Shown here: in pieces, positions 42,943 through 52,621 of the stretch
How positions within the stretch are numbered: position 1 is the first letter of the stretch
Layout: every line of letters starts with the position of its first letter
NCBI RefSeq assembly: GCF_003008535.1
Contig: NZ_CP027666.1
Coordinates: 1 to 64,000 of the forward strand
Source: Ottowia oryzae
GTDB taxonomy: Bacteria > Pseudomonadota > Gammaproteobacteria > Burkholderiales > Burkholderiaceae_C
Reading direction: 5' to 3'
DNA: 64,000 bases
Notes under the pieces: model-generated
The model's input: the letters and a program-made list of their open reading frames with translations, nothing else
What the model was told of the DNA's origin: nothing
The model's database searches: none
Position numbers and translations under genes: made by a program

Positions 42943-43743
42943 TCAGCGCCGCACAGTGGGCGCCGTGGGGACTGCGTCGCCGCGCACCGTGGTCACGCCG
43001 CGCATGCGCAAGGCGTAGCCGCCCGCGTGCCGCAGGTCGGCCGATTCAACGGAATCCAGCGTGCGCTGGTGGCGTGCCGTTACCTCCTTGACGGTGCCCA
43101 CGAATTGGTTGACCCGCCCCGCCAGCTCTTGTGGCGTGCCGTGGCCCAGGTCAATCACCGCGCCGCGGTTGAGCGTGGCCACCCAGTTGCCTCGGGCCTG
43201 CAGCGTGAGTGCCGAAATGTGCGCATCCAGCGGGGCAACCAGCGGCTCCAGCTGGCGCAGCATGTCGAGCACCACCGGCGCCTGGCCTTCCGGCCCTTGC
43301 AAGCGCGGGATGCGGCCTTCGTCGGCGCCGCTGTCGCCCACCTCAAACACTTCGCCGTGCTGGTTGACCAATTCGGAATCGCCTTCGCCCCAATGCGCCA
43401 CGGGCACATGCTCCTGCAGCGTGATGTACAGCTGGTTCGGAAACTCGCGCTGCACCATGGCCTTGCGCACCCAGGGCGCCGACTGGAACGCCGCCTGCGC
43501 CGCCGAGAGATCGAGTGTGAAGAAGTTGCCGGTGAGCTTGGGCGCCACCGAGGCGCGCAGGCTGGCTGCGCTGTTGTGCGTGGTGTCGCCACCGACTGTG
43601 ATCTGGCCGATGGAGAAGGCCGGGTTGCGCAGCACCCACCACACGCCCGCGGCCAAGCACGCCAGCACGAACCCGGTGACGAGCAGCGAGGTCGTCAGGT
43701 TCATGAGGCGAACGTCCAGCGGTGCGGGCATGGCAGGGTTCAC
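42943..43743 (-). CDS. ftsQ: Cell division protein FtsQ
   Basis: 266-residue bitopic division protein: one helix (about 16-36), a POTRA domain (FSIGQITVGGDTTHNSAASL... PWVRKAMVQREFPNQLYITL) and a beta domain. It bridges early and late divisome proteins through FtsL/FtsB. GTG 43743 has GGAGG six bases upstream and overlaps the ddlB stop (GTGA), so it is preferred to ATG 43731. C-terminal tail is Val/Arg/Thr-rich. Confidence 0.93.
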   Translation of the reverse strand: MNPAMPAPLDVRLMNLTTSLLVTGFVLACLAAGVWWVLRNPAFSIGQITVGGDTTHNSAASLRASVAPKLTGNFFTLDLSAAQAAFQSAPWVRKAMVQREFPNQLYITLQEHVPVAHWGEGDSELVNQHGEVFEVGDSGADEGRIPRLQGPEGQAPVVLDMLRQLEPLVAPLDAHISALTLQARGNWVATLNRGAVIDLGHGTPQELAGRVNQFVGTVKEVTARHQRTLDSVESADLRHAGGYALRMRGVTTVRGDAVPTAPTVRR

Positions 43744-44717
43744 TGCGCGCCTCCGGCTGTGGGGCTGTAATCCAGCGTGGCGTTGGCCAGCAGTTCCAGG
43801 CAGAGGTCTTCGTAGCTGGTGCCCGCCGCCTTGGCGGCCATGGGCACCAGCGAATGGCTGGTCATGCCGGGGGAGGTGTTGACCTCCAGCAGGTAGGGCT
43901 GGCGCGTGGCGCCGTCGATCATCACGTCCACACGGCCCCAGCCGCGGCAGCCGAGCACGCGGTAGGCGTCCACCACCAGCGCCTGCACCGCCGCCTCTTC
44001 GCCGGCCGGCAGATCGCAGGGCACACGGTACTCGGTGACGTCGGTGAAGTACTTGTTCTGGTAGTCGTACTCACCGTCGGGCGCGACGATGTGGATGACG
44101 GGCAGCGCGGTCGCGCCAGCGCCCTCGCCCAGCACCGGGCAGGTGACTTCGTCGCCGGCGATGAACTGCTCACACAGCACATCGGTGTCCAGCGCAATGG
44201 CGGCCGCCACAGCGGACTGGATCTGGTCGGTGCTCTTCACTTTCGTGACACCCAGCGACGAGCCTTCGCGCGCGGGCTTGACGATCAGCGGCAGACCCAG
44301 CTTGCCGGGGATGGCGTCCACCTCTTCGGCGGTGAATTCGCCGCGGCGAAGCAGCACGTGGCGGGGCGCAGGCAGGCCCTCGGCGTGCCAGACGCGCTTG
44401 GTCATCACCTTGTCGATCGCCATGCTGGAAGCCATCACGCCCGAGCCGGTGTAGGGAATGCCGAGCAGTTCCAGCGCACCCTGAACGGTGCCGTCCTCGC
44501 CAAAACGGCCGTGCAACGCGATGAAGCAGCGGGCGAAGCCCTCGCGCTTGAGGTCGTCCATCGGCCGCTCGGCCGGATCGAACGCGTGCGCGTCCACCCC
44601 GCGGGCGCGCAATGCCGCCAGAACGCCTTGGCCGGACATGAGCGAAACCTCGCGCTCACCCGAGCGCCCGCCCATGAGCACTGCCACTTTTCCGAATTGA
44701 ACGCCTTGTTGGTTCAT
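43740..44717 (-). CDS. ddlB: D-alanine--D-alanine ligase
   Basis: 325-residue ATP-grasp ligase that makes the D-Ala-D-Ala dipeptide used by MurF. VLMGGRSGEREVSLMSG at the N-terminus, HGRFGEDGTVQGALELLGIP, IVKPAREGSSLGVTKV (ATP loop) and the metal-site LEVNTSPGMTSHSLVP. It follows murC by 9 bp and overlaps ftsQ. Confidence 0.96.
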   Translation of the reverse strand: MNQQGVQFGKVAVLMGGRSGEREVSLMSGQGVLAALRARGVDAHAFDPAERPMDDLKREGFARCFIALHGRFGEDGTVQGALELLGIPYTGSGVMASSMAIDKVMTKRVWHAEGLPAPRHVLLRRGEFTAEEVDAIPGKLGLPLIVKPAREGSSLGVTKVKSTDQIQSAVAAAIALDTDVLCEQFIAGDEVTCPVLGEGAGATALPVIHIVAPDGEYDYQNKYFTDVTEYRVPCDLPAGEEAAVQALVVDAYRVLGCRGWGRVDVMIDGATRQPYLLEVNTSPGMTSHSLVPMAAKAAGTSYEDLCLELLANATLDYSPTAGGAQ

Positions 44718-44726
44718 GATTGAATT

Positions 44727-46145
44727 TCAGCGCGGATTATGCTCAGTTTTTTGTAGCAAATCAACGGTTTTCGCTGGCACGGCACCGATCGAACCCGCTC
44801 CCATGCACAGCACCACGTCGCCCGCCTGCGCGTAGTCGGCGATGCTTTGTGGCAAGTCCGCCACGTTGTCCACGAAAACCGGCTCGACCTTGCCCGCCAC
44901 GCGCAGCGCGCGGGCCAGCGATCGGCCATCCGCCGCCACGATCGGCTCTTCGCCGGCGGCGTATACGTCGGTCAGCAGCACCGCGTCGGCACTGCCCAAT
45001 ACCTTGACGAAGTCTTCAAAGCAATCCCGCGTTCGGGTGTAGCGGTGTGGTTGAAATGCCAACACCAGCCGCCGCCCGGCAAACGCACCGCGCGCTGCTG
45101 CCAGCGTGGCCGCCATTTCGACCGGGTGGTGGCCGTAGTCGTCGATCAGGGTGAAGCTGCCGCCGCCCTGCGCGGGCAGTTCGCCATAGCGCTGGAAGCG
45201 CCGGCCCACGCCCTTGAATTCGGCCAGCGCCTTTCGCGCGGCGGCGTCGGGAATGTTCAGCTCCACCGCCACGGCGATGGCCGACAGCGCGTTGAGCACG
45301 TTGTGCTCACCGGCCAGGTTCAGCACCACGGGCATGTCCGGCAGCTGAACGCCGTTGCGCCGCTGCACGGTAAAGCGCATCTGCCCAGCTTCGGCGCGCA
45401 CGTCGACGGCGCGCACCTGGGCGTCTTCGCGGAAGCCATAGGTGGTGACTGGGCAGGCCACCTGGCTCAGGATGTCGCGCACCGCCGGGCTTTCGATGCA
45501 CAGCACGGCGGTACCGTAGAACGGCATGCGGTGCAGGAAGTCGACAAACGCCTTTTTCAGGCGGCCGAAGTCATGCCCGTAGGTCTCCATGTGGTCGGCG
45601 TCGATGTTGGTGACGACCGCCATCACGGGCAGCAGATTCAGGAAGGAAGCATCCGACTCGTCCGCCTCCACCACGATGTATTCGCCGGAGCCCAGGCGTG
45701 CGTTCACGCCCGCGCTGTTCAGCCGCCCACCGATGACGAAGGTGGGGTCCAGCCCGGCCTCGGCCAGCACGCTGGCCACCAGGCTGGTGGTGGTGGTTTT
45801 TCCGTGCGTGCCGGCGATGGCAATGCCGCGCTTGAGGCGCATCAGCTCGGCCAGCATCATGGCGCGCGGCACCACGGGAATGCGCCGCTCGCGCGCGACC
45901 AGCACTTCGGGGTTGTCGGGCGTCACGGCGGTGGACGTGACCACCGCGTCCGCCCCTTCGACGTTGGCGGCGGCGTGGCCCACGTGCGTGCGGATGCCCA
46001 GGGACTGCAGGCGCCGCAGCGTGGCGCTGTCGGCCAGATCAGATCCGGAGATGACGTAGCCCAGGTTGTGCAGCACTTCGGCAATGCCGCTCATACCCGA
46101 TCCGCCGATGCCGACGAAGTGGATGCGTTGGATGGCGTGTTTCAT
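44727..46145 (-). CDS. murC: UDP-N-acetylmuramate--L-alanine ligase
   Basis: 472-residue Mur ligase adding L-Ala to UDP-MurNAc. N-terminal VGIGGSGMSGIAEVL, ATP loop GTHGKTTTT, DESDASFLNLLP and the DDYGHHPVEMAATLAA segment. ATG 46145 overlaps the murG stop (ATGA); the longer frame is rejected. Confidence 0.97.
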   Translation of the reverse strand: MKHAIQRIHFVGIGGSGMSGIAEVLHNLGYVISGSDLADSATLRRLQSLGIRTHVGHAAANVEGADAVVTSTAVTPDNPEVLVARERRIPVVPRAMMLAELMRLKRGIAIAGTHGKTTTTSLVASVLAEAGLDPTFVIGGRLNSAGVNARLGSGEYIVVEADESDASFLNLLPVMAVVTNIDADHMETYGHDFGRLKKAFVDFLHRMPFYGTAVLCIESPAVRDILSQVACPVTTYGFREDAQVRAVDVRAEAGQMRFTVQRRNGVQLPDMPVVLNLAGEHNVLNALSAIAVAVELNIPDAAARKALAEFKGVGRRFQRYGELPAQGGGSFTLIDDYGHHPVEMAATLAAARGAFAGRRLVLAFQPHRYTRTRDCFEDFVKVLGSADAVLLTDVYAAGEEPIVAADGRSLARALRVAGKVEPVFVDNVADLPQSIADYAQAGDVVLCMGAGSIGAVPAKTVDLLQKTEHNPR

Positions 46146-47245
46146 GCGGCCAACTCCTCGCACGCGCCGACGATGGCGTCCGTGGCATGGGTCTTTTGAA
46201 GACTTTTGGCCCTCAGCGCCCGCTGCACCAGCGCTGGGCGCTCTGTTTTTTGAAGCATATCAGCCAAACCTTCGGCGGTCAGATCGCGCTGCTGGGTCAG
46301 CCAGCCAGCCCCCTGGTCGACCAGGAAACGCGCATTGGTTGTCTGGTGGTCGTCTACCGCGTGCGGAAACGGCACGAACAGCGCCGCAGCGCCGATGGCG
46401 GCGATTTCGGTCACCGTGGTCGCGCCAGCGCGGCAGATGACCAAGTCGGCGTCGGCGTACGCGCGGGCCATGTCGTCGATGAAGGGCACCAGCTCGGCCT
46501 GCACGCCCGCGGCCTGGTAATTGGCGCGCAGCGCGTCGATTTGCTTGGCACCGCTCTGGTGCACGACGACGGGGCGGGACGCCGGCGGCAGCAAAGCCAG
46601 CGCGCGCGGCACCACGTCGTTCAGCGCCTGCGCGCCCAGGCTGCCGCCCACCACCAGCACGCGCAGCGGGCCGGTGCGGCCGGCAAAGCGCTCTTCGGGG
46701 CCGGGGTATTGCGTGAAAGCGGTGCGCAGCGGGTTACCCACCCACTGCACCTTGCGCGCCTTGGGCAGCACGCCAGGGAATGCCGTGAAGACCCGGTCGG
46801 CCACGCCCGCGAGAACCTTGTTGGCCATGCCGGGGATGGAGTTTTGCTCGTGCAGCACCAGCGGCTTGCCCAGCGCCACGCCCATCATGCCGCCGGGAAA
46901 CGTGATGTAGCCCCCCAGGCCGACCAGCACATCCGGCTGGACGCGGCGCACCACCTTGATCGACTGAGCAAACGCCTTGAGCAGCCGCACAGGCAACAGC
47001 ACCAGCGTGCTGAGGCGCTTGCCGCGCACACCGCCAAATTCAATCGGCTCGAAGGCGAAGCCGCGCGGCGGCACCAACTGCTGCTCCATGCTGCCGGGCG
47101 CGCCCAGCCAGTGCACGCGCCAGCCGCGCTCGCGCAGGCTTTCGGCCACGGCCAAACCCGGGAAGATGTGCCCGCCGGTGCCGCCGGCCATGACCAGCGC
47201 GCACTTGGCGTGCGTTGACTGCGGTGGGCGCACGTTCGTGTTCAC
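46142..47245 (-). CDS. murG: UDP-GlcNAc--lipid I GlcNAc transferase
   Basis: 367-residue GT28 enzyme that converts lipid I to lipid II at the inner face of the membrane. GGTGGHIFPGLAVA, LGGYITFPGG, VVGGSLGAQALND and CRAGATTVTEIAAIG with PFPHAVDDHQTTNA mark the acceptor and UDP-GlcNAc sites. GTG 47245 overlaps the ftsW stop (GTGA). The C-terminal segment (about residues 330-350) coincides with a divergent copy of the dispersed repeat. Confidence 0.96.
   Translation of the reverse strand: MNTNVRPPQSTHAKCALVMAGGTGGHIFPGLAVAESLRERGWRVHWLGAPGSMEQQLVPPRGFAFEPIEFGGVRGKRLSTLVLLPVRLLKAFAQSIKVVRRVQPDVLVGLGGYITFPGGMMGVALGKPLVLHEQNSIPGMANKVLAGVADRVFTAFPGVLPKARKVQWVGNPLRTAFTQYPGPEERFAGRTGPLRVLVVGGSLGAQALNDVVPRALALLPPASRPVVVHQSGAKQIDALRANYQAAGVQAELVPFIDDMARAYADADLVICRAGATTVTEIAAIGAAALFVPFPHAVDDHQTTNARFLVDQGAGWLTQQRDLTAEGLADMLQKTERPALVQRALRAKSLQKTHATDAIVGACEELAA
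46198..46258 (+). repeat. Possible divergent repeat copy inside murG
   Basis: TTTTGGCCCTCAGCGCCCGC, then CAGCGCTGGGCGCTC and a T-rich tail ending GAAGCA. The left and centre resemble the element, the AGCTAT core is missing, so this is a weaker match. Confidence 0.35.
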
Positions 47246-48510
47246 GCTCGTCCCCCGCGCATCAGCTGGCGGTTTTCCATATCAATGCGCAGCACGATGG
47301 CAATCGCCACCATGTTGGCCATGATGGCCGAGCCGCCATAGCTCATGAAGGGCAGCGTCAAGCCCTTGGTGGGCAGCGCGCCCAGGTTCACACCAATGTT
47401 GATGAACGCCTGGAAGCCCAGCCACAGGCCAATGCCTTGGGCCACAAGGCCTGAGAACACGCGATCCAGCGCGATGGCCTGCCGGCCGATGTACATGATG
47501 CGGCGCGTCAGCCACAGGAAGAGGAAGATCACGCAGACTAGGCCGATCAGCCCGAATTCCTCGCCGATCACCGCCAGCAGGAAGTCGGTGTGCGCCTCGG
47601 GCAGCCAGTGCAGCTTTTCAATGCTGCCGCCCAGGCCCACGCCGAACACTTCGCCGCGCCCAATGGCGATCAGCGCGTGCGACAGCTGGTAGCCCTTGCC
47701 CAGCGCGTGCTCTTCGCTCCAGGGGTCCAGGTAGGCAAAGATACGTTCACGCCGCCACGGCGATGCCCAGATGATGGTGCCAAAAGCCACCACCAGCACG
47801 GCCGCGATCAGGAAGAACATCCGCGCGTTCACGCCGCCCAGGAACAGGATGCCCATGGCAATCACGGCGATCACCATGAAGGCACCCATGTCGGGCTGCG
47901 CCAGCAGCAGCAAGCCGACCACGGCCACCGCCACGCCCATGGGCAGCACGGCGCGAAAGAAGCGCTCTTTCACGTCCATCTTTCGCACCATGTAGTCGGC
48001 CGCGTACATCAGCACCGCGATCTTGGCCAGCTCGGAGGGCTGGAAGCTCATCGGGCCGAACGAAATCCAGCGGCGCGCGCCGTTGACCACGCTGCCCACG
48101 TGCGGGATGAGCACCGCGATCAGCAGCGCCAGCGACACCACGAACAGCCAGGGCGCCGACTTTTCCCACCAGTCCATCCGGATCTGGAAAGCCAGCAGCG
48201 CCGCCACGAAGGACAGGCAGATCCACACCGCGTGGCGCACCGCGAAGTGGCCGGGCGCATAGCGCGCAAAGCGCGGGTTGTCCGGCAGCGCGATGCTGGC
48301 CGAATAGACCATGATGAAGCCCCAGGCCAGCAGCGCCACGCACACCCAGATCAGCGACTGATCAAACCCCAGCAGCCGCGAAGGCGTGCTGGCGGTGCGT
48401 GCGTATTCCATGCCGCCGATGCGCACCGGCAGTTCATCGGTCCGCGCGCGGGCGGCCCGGCGCTTCTTGCCGCGGCCCTGGGTGGGCATGGTTTCGGCAG
48501 CAGCGTTCAT
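47242..48510 (-). CDS. ftsW: Divisome SEDS glycosyltransferase FtsW
   Basis: 422-residue SEDS protein that polymerises septal glycan with FtsI. A long basic cytoplasmic N-terminus (about 1-45, KKRRAARAR) precedes ten helices; signature segments include GARRWISFGPMSFQPSELAK, LAQPDMGAFMV, GLGGSIEKLHWLPEAHTDFL and LPFMSYGGSAIM. ATG 48510 overlaps the murD stop (ATGA). Confidence 0.96.
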   Translation of the reverse strand: MNAAAETMPTQGRGKKRRAARARTDELPVRIGGMEYARTASTPSRLLGFDQSLIWVCVALLAWGFIMVYSASIALPDNPRFARYAPGHFAVRHAVWICLSFVAALLAFQIRMDWWEKSAPWLFVVSLALLIAVLIPHVGSVVNGARRWISFGPMSFQPSELAKIAVLMYAADYMVRKMDVKERFFRAVLPMGVAVAVVGLLLLAQPDMGAFMVIAVIAMGILFLGGVNARMFFLIAAVLVVAFGTIIWASPWRRERIFAYLDPWSEEHALGKGYQLSHALIAIGRGEVFGVGLGGSIEKLHWLPEAHTDFLLAVIGEEFGLIGLVCVIFLFLWLTRRIMYIGRQAIALDRVFSGLVAQGIGLWLGFQAFINIGVNLGALPTKGLTLPFMSYGGSAIMANMVAIAIVLRIDMENRQLMRGGRA

Positions 48511-50027
48511 GTCAACACCTCCAGCGTGACACCCGCTGCCAGGGCCAGATCGTGCACGGCATGGCGGAAGGCGTCTGCGCGCTCGCCGTAGTGGCGATAC
48601 ATGTCCAGGCTGGCGCACGCGGGAGACAACAGCACCGCATCGCCCGGCTGGGCGTGCGCTTGTGCTTCGGTTGCGGCGGCCGTCATATCCGCCGCATCGA
48701 TGAGTGGGATGCCGCTGTCGGCCAGAGCCGCACGCACAGCAGGCGCGTCGCGCCCGATCAGGACCACGGCGCGCGCAAAACGTGCCACCGGCGCGGCCAG
48801 CGGCGAGAAGTCTTGCCCCTTGCCGTCGCCGCCCAGGATGACGACCAACTTACGCTCGGCGCCCAGGCCCTGCAGCGCCGCAACCGTGGCACCCACGTTG
48901 GTGCCCTTGCTGTCGTCGAAGTACTCCACGTCGCCCAGCAGGCCGATGGATTCCACGCGGTGCGGCTCGCCCCGGTACTCGCGCAGGCCGTACAGCATCG
49001 GCGCCAGCGGGCAACCCGCGCAAGACGCCAGCGCCAGGGCCGCCAACGCATTGACGGCGTTGTGCCTCCCCTGAATGCGCAGCGCATCGGCAGGCATCAG
49101 GCGCTGGAAATGCAGCTCTTCTTCAGCGTTCTTGCGGCGGCGCTGGGTTTCGTCCGCTTCGAGTGCGCGAACCAGCCACGCCATGCCGGACACGACCTCC
49201 AGGCCAAAGTCGCCCGGCGTAGGCGGCATGTCGGCACCGAAGGTCAGCACCGTGCGTGGCGCCGGCTTCGGCCCCTTGGCACCTTTGGTGGCCGCCGGTG
49301 GCTGAGGCCGCATGGCCATCACGGCGGGATCGTCGCGGTTGAGCACCATCGTGGCGCCAACGCCGAAGATGCGCGCCTTCGCCTCGGCGTAGGCGGCCAT
49401 GTCGCCGTGCCAGTCAAGATGGTCTTGCGTGACGTTCAACACCGTCGCGGCGGTGGGTTCAAAGCCCTCGACGCCTTCGAGCTGAAAGCTGGACAGCTCC
49501 AGCACCCACACTTCGGGCAGCGCGTCGTCATCCAGAGCTTGTTGCAGCGTATCGAGCAGGCTGGGCCCGATGTTGCCAGCCACCACCACCGTTTTGCCTG
49601 CGCGCTCGACCAACTGGCCGGCCAGCGAAGTCACCGTGGTCTTGCCATTGGTGCCCGTGATGGCCAGTACGACGGGAGCGTATTCGCGCTCATCGCGCAG
49701 GCCTTTGAGCGCCTGGGCGAACAAGCCCAGTTCACCCTGAACCGGCAAGCCGCGCCGCCGCGCTTCGTCCACCACGGCGGCGGTGGCCGCGGGCGACAGG
49801 CCCGGGCTGCGGTACACCGCGCGCAGGCTGGCGTCATCCACCAGTGCCGCCGACAGCGGGCCCGCCACAAACCTGGCCTGCGGCACGCTTTCGTGCAGCG
49901 CGGCCAGTTGCGGCGGCGCTTCGCGTGTGTCAGCCACGGTCACCGTGGCGCCATGGCGGGCGCACCAGCGTGCGATGGCCAGGCCCGAGTGGCCCAGGCC
50001 CAGCACCAGCACATGACGGTCGTTCAT
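48507..50027 (-). CDS. murD: UDP-MurNAc-L-alanine--D-glutamate ligase
   Basis: 506 residues, longer than the roughly 440 of E. coli MurD. VLVLGLGHSGLAIARWCARH, ATP loop ITGTNGKTTVTS, LELSSFQLEG, LNVTQDHLDWHG and DSKGTNVGAT are all present. The extra length is a Lys/Pro/Ala-rich insertion plus helical text between about residues 258 and 320 (PPAATKGAKGPKP, ADETQRRRKNAEEE). ATG 50027 preferred over GTG 50036. Confidence 0.95.
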   Translation of the reverse strand: MNDRHVLVLGLGHSGLAIARWCARHGATVTVADTREAPPQLAALHESVPQARFVAGPLSAALVDDASLRAVYRSPGLSPAATAAVVDEARRRGLPVQGELGLFAQALKGLRDEREYAPVVLAITGTNGKTTVTSLAGQLVERAGKTVVVAGNIGPSLLDTLQQALDDDALPEVWVLELSSFQLEGVEGFEPTAATVLNVTQDHLDWHGDMAAYAEAKARIFGVGATMVLNRDDPAVMAMRPQPPAATKGAKGPKPAPRTVLTFGADMPPTPGDFGLEVVSGMAWLVRALEADETQRRRKNAEEELHFQRLMPADALRIQGRHNAVNALAALALASCAGCPLAPMLYGLREYRGEPHRVESIGLLGDVEYFDDSKGTNVGATVAALQGLGAERKLVVILGGDGKGQDFSPLAAPVARFARAVVLIGRDAPAVRAALADSGIPLIDAADMTAAATEAQAHAQPGDAVLLSPACASLDMYRHYGERADAFRHAVHDLALAAGVTLEVLT

Positions 50028-50040
50028 TTTCAGCACCGGC

Positions 50041-51219
50041 TTACCTCAACTTCAGGGAAGACAGCCCCACCAGGCACAGCAGCATGGTGATGATCCAGAA
50101 ACGCACCACGACCTGGGTCTCGGCCCAGCCGCTTTTCTCGAAATGGTGGTGCAGCGGCGCCATCTTGAGCAGGCGGCGCCCTTCGCCATAGCGGCGCTTG
50201 GTGTACTTGAACCAGCTCACCTGCAGCATGACCGACAGCGCCTCGACCACGAAGATGCCGCCCATGATGGCCAGCACGATTTCCTGGCGCGTGATGACGG
50301 CGATGGTGCCCAGCGCGCCGCCCAGCGCCAGCGCGCCCACGTCGCCCATGAACACCTGCGCCGGATGCGCGTTGAACCACAAGAAAGCCAAGCCCGCGCC
50401 GGCCATGGCGGCGCAGAAGATCAGCAACTCGGCCGTGCCCGGGATGTGCGTGAACAGCAGGTAGCGCGAGAAGCTGATACTGCCCGTGACGTAGGCAAAC
50501 ACACCCAGCGCCGAGCCGACCATGATCACCGGCATGATGGCCAGGCCGTCCAGCCCGTCAGTCAGGTTCACGGCGTTGCTGGCACCCACGATCACGAGGT
50601 AGCTCAGGATGACGAAGCCAGCCACGCCCAGCGGGTAGCTGACCTCCTTGAAGAACGGCACGGTCAGGCCCGTGGCAGGCGGCAGGTCGAGCGTGAAGCC
50701 GGACGAAACCCAGTTGACGAACAGCTCCCACACCTTGGCGTTGGAGCCTTCGGAGATGCTGAAGACCAGGTAGAAGGCCGCCGCCAAACCGATGAGCGAT
50801 TGCCAGAAATACTTTTCGCGCGAGCGCATGCCCTCCGGGTCTTTGTTGACCACCTTGCGCCAGTCGTCTACCCAACCGATGGCGCCAAAGCCGAAGGTCA
50901 CCACCAGCACGATCCAGACGAAGCGGTTGGACCAGTCGAACCACAGCAACGTGGAAATGGCGATGGACAGCAGGATCAGCACACCGCCCATGGTGGGCGT
51001 GCCACTTTTCGACAGGTGCGTTTCCATGGCGTAGCCGCGCACGGGCTGGCCGATCTTCAGCTCGGTCAGCTTGCGGATCACCCAGGGGCCTGCGGCCACG
51101 CCGATGATCAGCGCTGTCATCGCGGCCATCACCGCGCGGAAGGTGATGTACTGGAAGACGCGAAAGAACCCCAGCTCAGGCGACAAGCCCTGCAACCAAG
51201 CGGCCAGGTTAAGCAGCAT
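50041..51219 (-). CDS. mraY: Phospho-MurNAc-pentapeptide transferase
   Basis: 392-residue integral membrane enzyme that attaches phospho-MurNAc-pentapeptide to undecaprenyl phosphate, making lipid I. GTPTMGGVLILLS, GWVDDWRKV, NLTDGLDGLAIMPV (Mg-binding Asp), FMGDVGALALGG and the APLHHHFEKSGWAET loop are conserved. Its start overlaps the end of murF by 11 bases. Confidence 0.97.
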   Translation of the reverse strand: MLLNLAAWLQGLSPELGFFRVFQYITFRAVMAAMTALIIGVAAGPWVIRKLTELKIGQPVRGYAMETHLSKSGTPTMGGVLILLSIAISTLLWFDWSNRFVWIVLVVTFGFGAIGWVDDWRKVVNKDPEGMRSREKYFWQSLIGLAAAFYLVFSISEGSNAKVWELFVNWVSSGFTLDLPPATGLTVPFFKEVSYPLGVAGFVILSYLVIVGASNAVNLTDGLDGLAIMPVIMVGSALGVFAYVTGSISFSRYLLFTHIPGTAELLIFCAAMAGAGLAFLWFNAHPAQVFMGDVGALALGGALGTIAVITRQEIVLAIMGGIFVVEALSVMLQVSWFKYTKRRYGEGRRLLKMAPLHHHFEKSGWAETQVVVRFWIITMLLCLVGLSSLKLR

Positions 51220-52621
51220 GTGCGCCCTCCGTCGCTGCGCCGGCAGCGGCCGACAACGCAGCCACCACGCGCTCCATGCGCATGAAGCGCGAGCCTTTCA
51301 CCCCGATGGTCGCGGACTGCGCCATCACCTTGCGCACGGCTTCGGTCAATGCGTCCATGGTTTCAAAATGCAGGCCGCCGCCAAAAGCCATGGCGGTGTG
51401 GATGGCCATCGGCCCGTGGGCAAACAGACGATCGATGCCGCGTTCGCGCGCATAGGCGCCCACTTCGGCGTGGAATTCCGTGCCCTGGTCACCCACTTCG
51501 CCCATGTCGCCCAGCACCAGCAGGCGCGGCGCGGGCAACTCGGCCAGCACGTCGATCATGGCGCGCACCGAATCCGGGTTGGCGTTGTACGTATCGTCGA
51601 TCAAGGTGATCGCGCGGCCCCTGTGGCGCAGCGTCGCCGTGCGCGAACGCCCCTGCACCGGTTGGAATTCGCTCAGCCCACGTGCCATGGCGTCGGGCGG
51701 CACGCCCGCCGCGGTGCAGCACGCGACCGCCGCCAGTGCGTTGCGCAGGTTGTGACGCCCGGCCACGTGCAGCGTGCACGCCACCGTGCCCGCGGGCGCG
51801 TCGATCTGCGCTTGCCAGTGGTCGCCTTGCCATTCGCTGGCGCGCAAGGTGACGGCACCCGAATGCTCACCAAACGATAGCTGCTGGCGCCCGTCGGACA
51901 TGCGCTGCCACAGGTTTTCGTACGTATCTTCAGCGGGGTAGATGGCGCTGCCGCCGGCGGGCAAGGCGCTGAACACAGAGCCGTTTTCACGCGCAACGGC
52001 GTCCACCGTGGCCATGAATTCCTGGTGCTCACGCTGCGCGTTGTTGACCAGCGCCACCGTGGGTTCGGCGACGCCAGCCAGGTAGGCGATCTCGCCGGGG
52101 TGGTTCATGCCCAGCTCGACCACCGCCACCTGATGGTGATCGCGCAGGCGCAGCAGCGTCAGCGGCAGGCCAATGTCGTTGTTGAAGTTGCCTTGCGTGG
52201 CCAGGGCGTCGTCGCCGCGCCAGGCGCGCAGGATGGACGCGATCATCTGCGTGACCGTGGTCTTGCCGTTGCTGCCGGTCACGGCGATCAGCGGGCCTTG
52301 AAAGCGCCGACGCCATTGCCGCGCCAGATCGCCCAGCGCCAGACGCGCGTCGGGCACCAGCAGGCCAGGCAGGCCGCTGGCGGCCAGCTGCTCGGCAGCG
52401 CTGGCGTCGCACAACACGGCGCTGGCGCCCTGCTGCGCGGCGGCGCCAATGAAGTCGGCGGCGTTAAAGCGCTCGCCCTTCAGCGCCACGAAAAGATCGC
52501 CCGCCTGCAGGCTGCGTGTGTCGGTGTGCACGCGCTGCACGCACTGCGCGCCGTCGCCCACCAGCTTGGCCTGGGGCAGCCACGCGGCAATTTGCGTCAG
52601 GGCCAGATTCATCCCGCTCAT
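51209..52621 (-). CDS. murF: UDP-MurNAc-tripeptide--D-Ala-D-Ala ligase
   Basis: 470-residue Mur ligase that completes the pentapeptide. DTRSLQAGDLFVALKGERFN, ATP loop VTGSNGKTTVTQM, ELGMNHPGEI and DDTYNANPDSVRAM are diagnostic. ATG 52621 overlaps the murE stop (ATGA). It uses the dipeptide from DdlB encoded downstream in the same cluster. Confidence 0.97.
   Translation of the reverse strand: MSGMNLALTQIAAWLPQAKLVGDGAQCVQRVHTDTRSLQAGDLFVALKGERFNAADFIGAAAQQGASAVLCDASAAEQLAASGLPGLLVPDARLALGDLARQWRRRFQGPLIAVTGSNGKTTVTQMIASILRAWRGDDALATQGNFNNDIGLPLTLLRLRDHHQVAVVELGMNHPGEIAYLAGVAEPTVALVNNAQREHQEFMATVDAVARENGSVFSALPAGGSAIYPAEDTYENLWQRMSDGRQQLSFGEHSGAVTLRASEWQGDHWQAQIDAPAGTVACTLHVAGRHNLRNALAAVACCTAAGVPPDAMARGLSEFQPVQGRSRTATLRHRGRAITLIDDTYNANPDSVRAMIDVLAELPAPRLLVLGDMGEVGDQGTEFHAEVGAYARERGIDRLFAHGPMAIHTAMAFGGGLHFETMDALTEAVRKVMAQSATIGVKGSRFMRMERVVAALSAAAGAATEGAHAA

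Noticed and set aside
44727..44770. Further repeat copy at the end of murC
   Set aside because: A short TTTTTTGTAGCAAATC stretch resembles the AT tail, but the CCAGCGC arms are absent.
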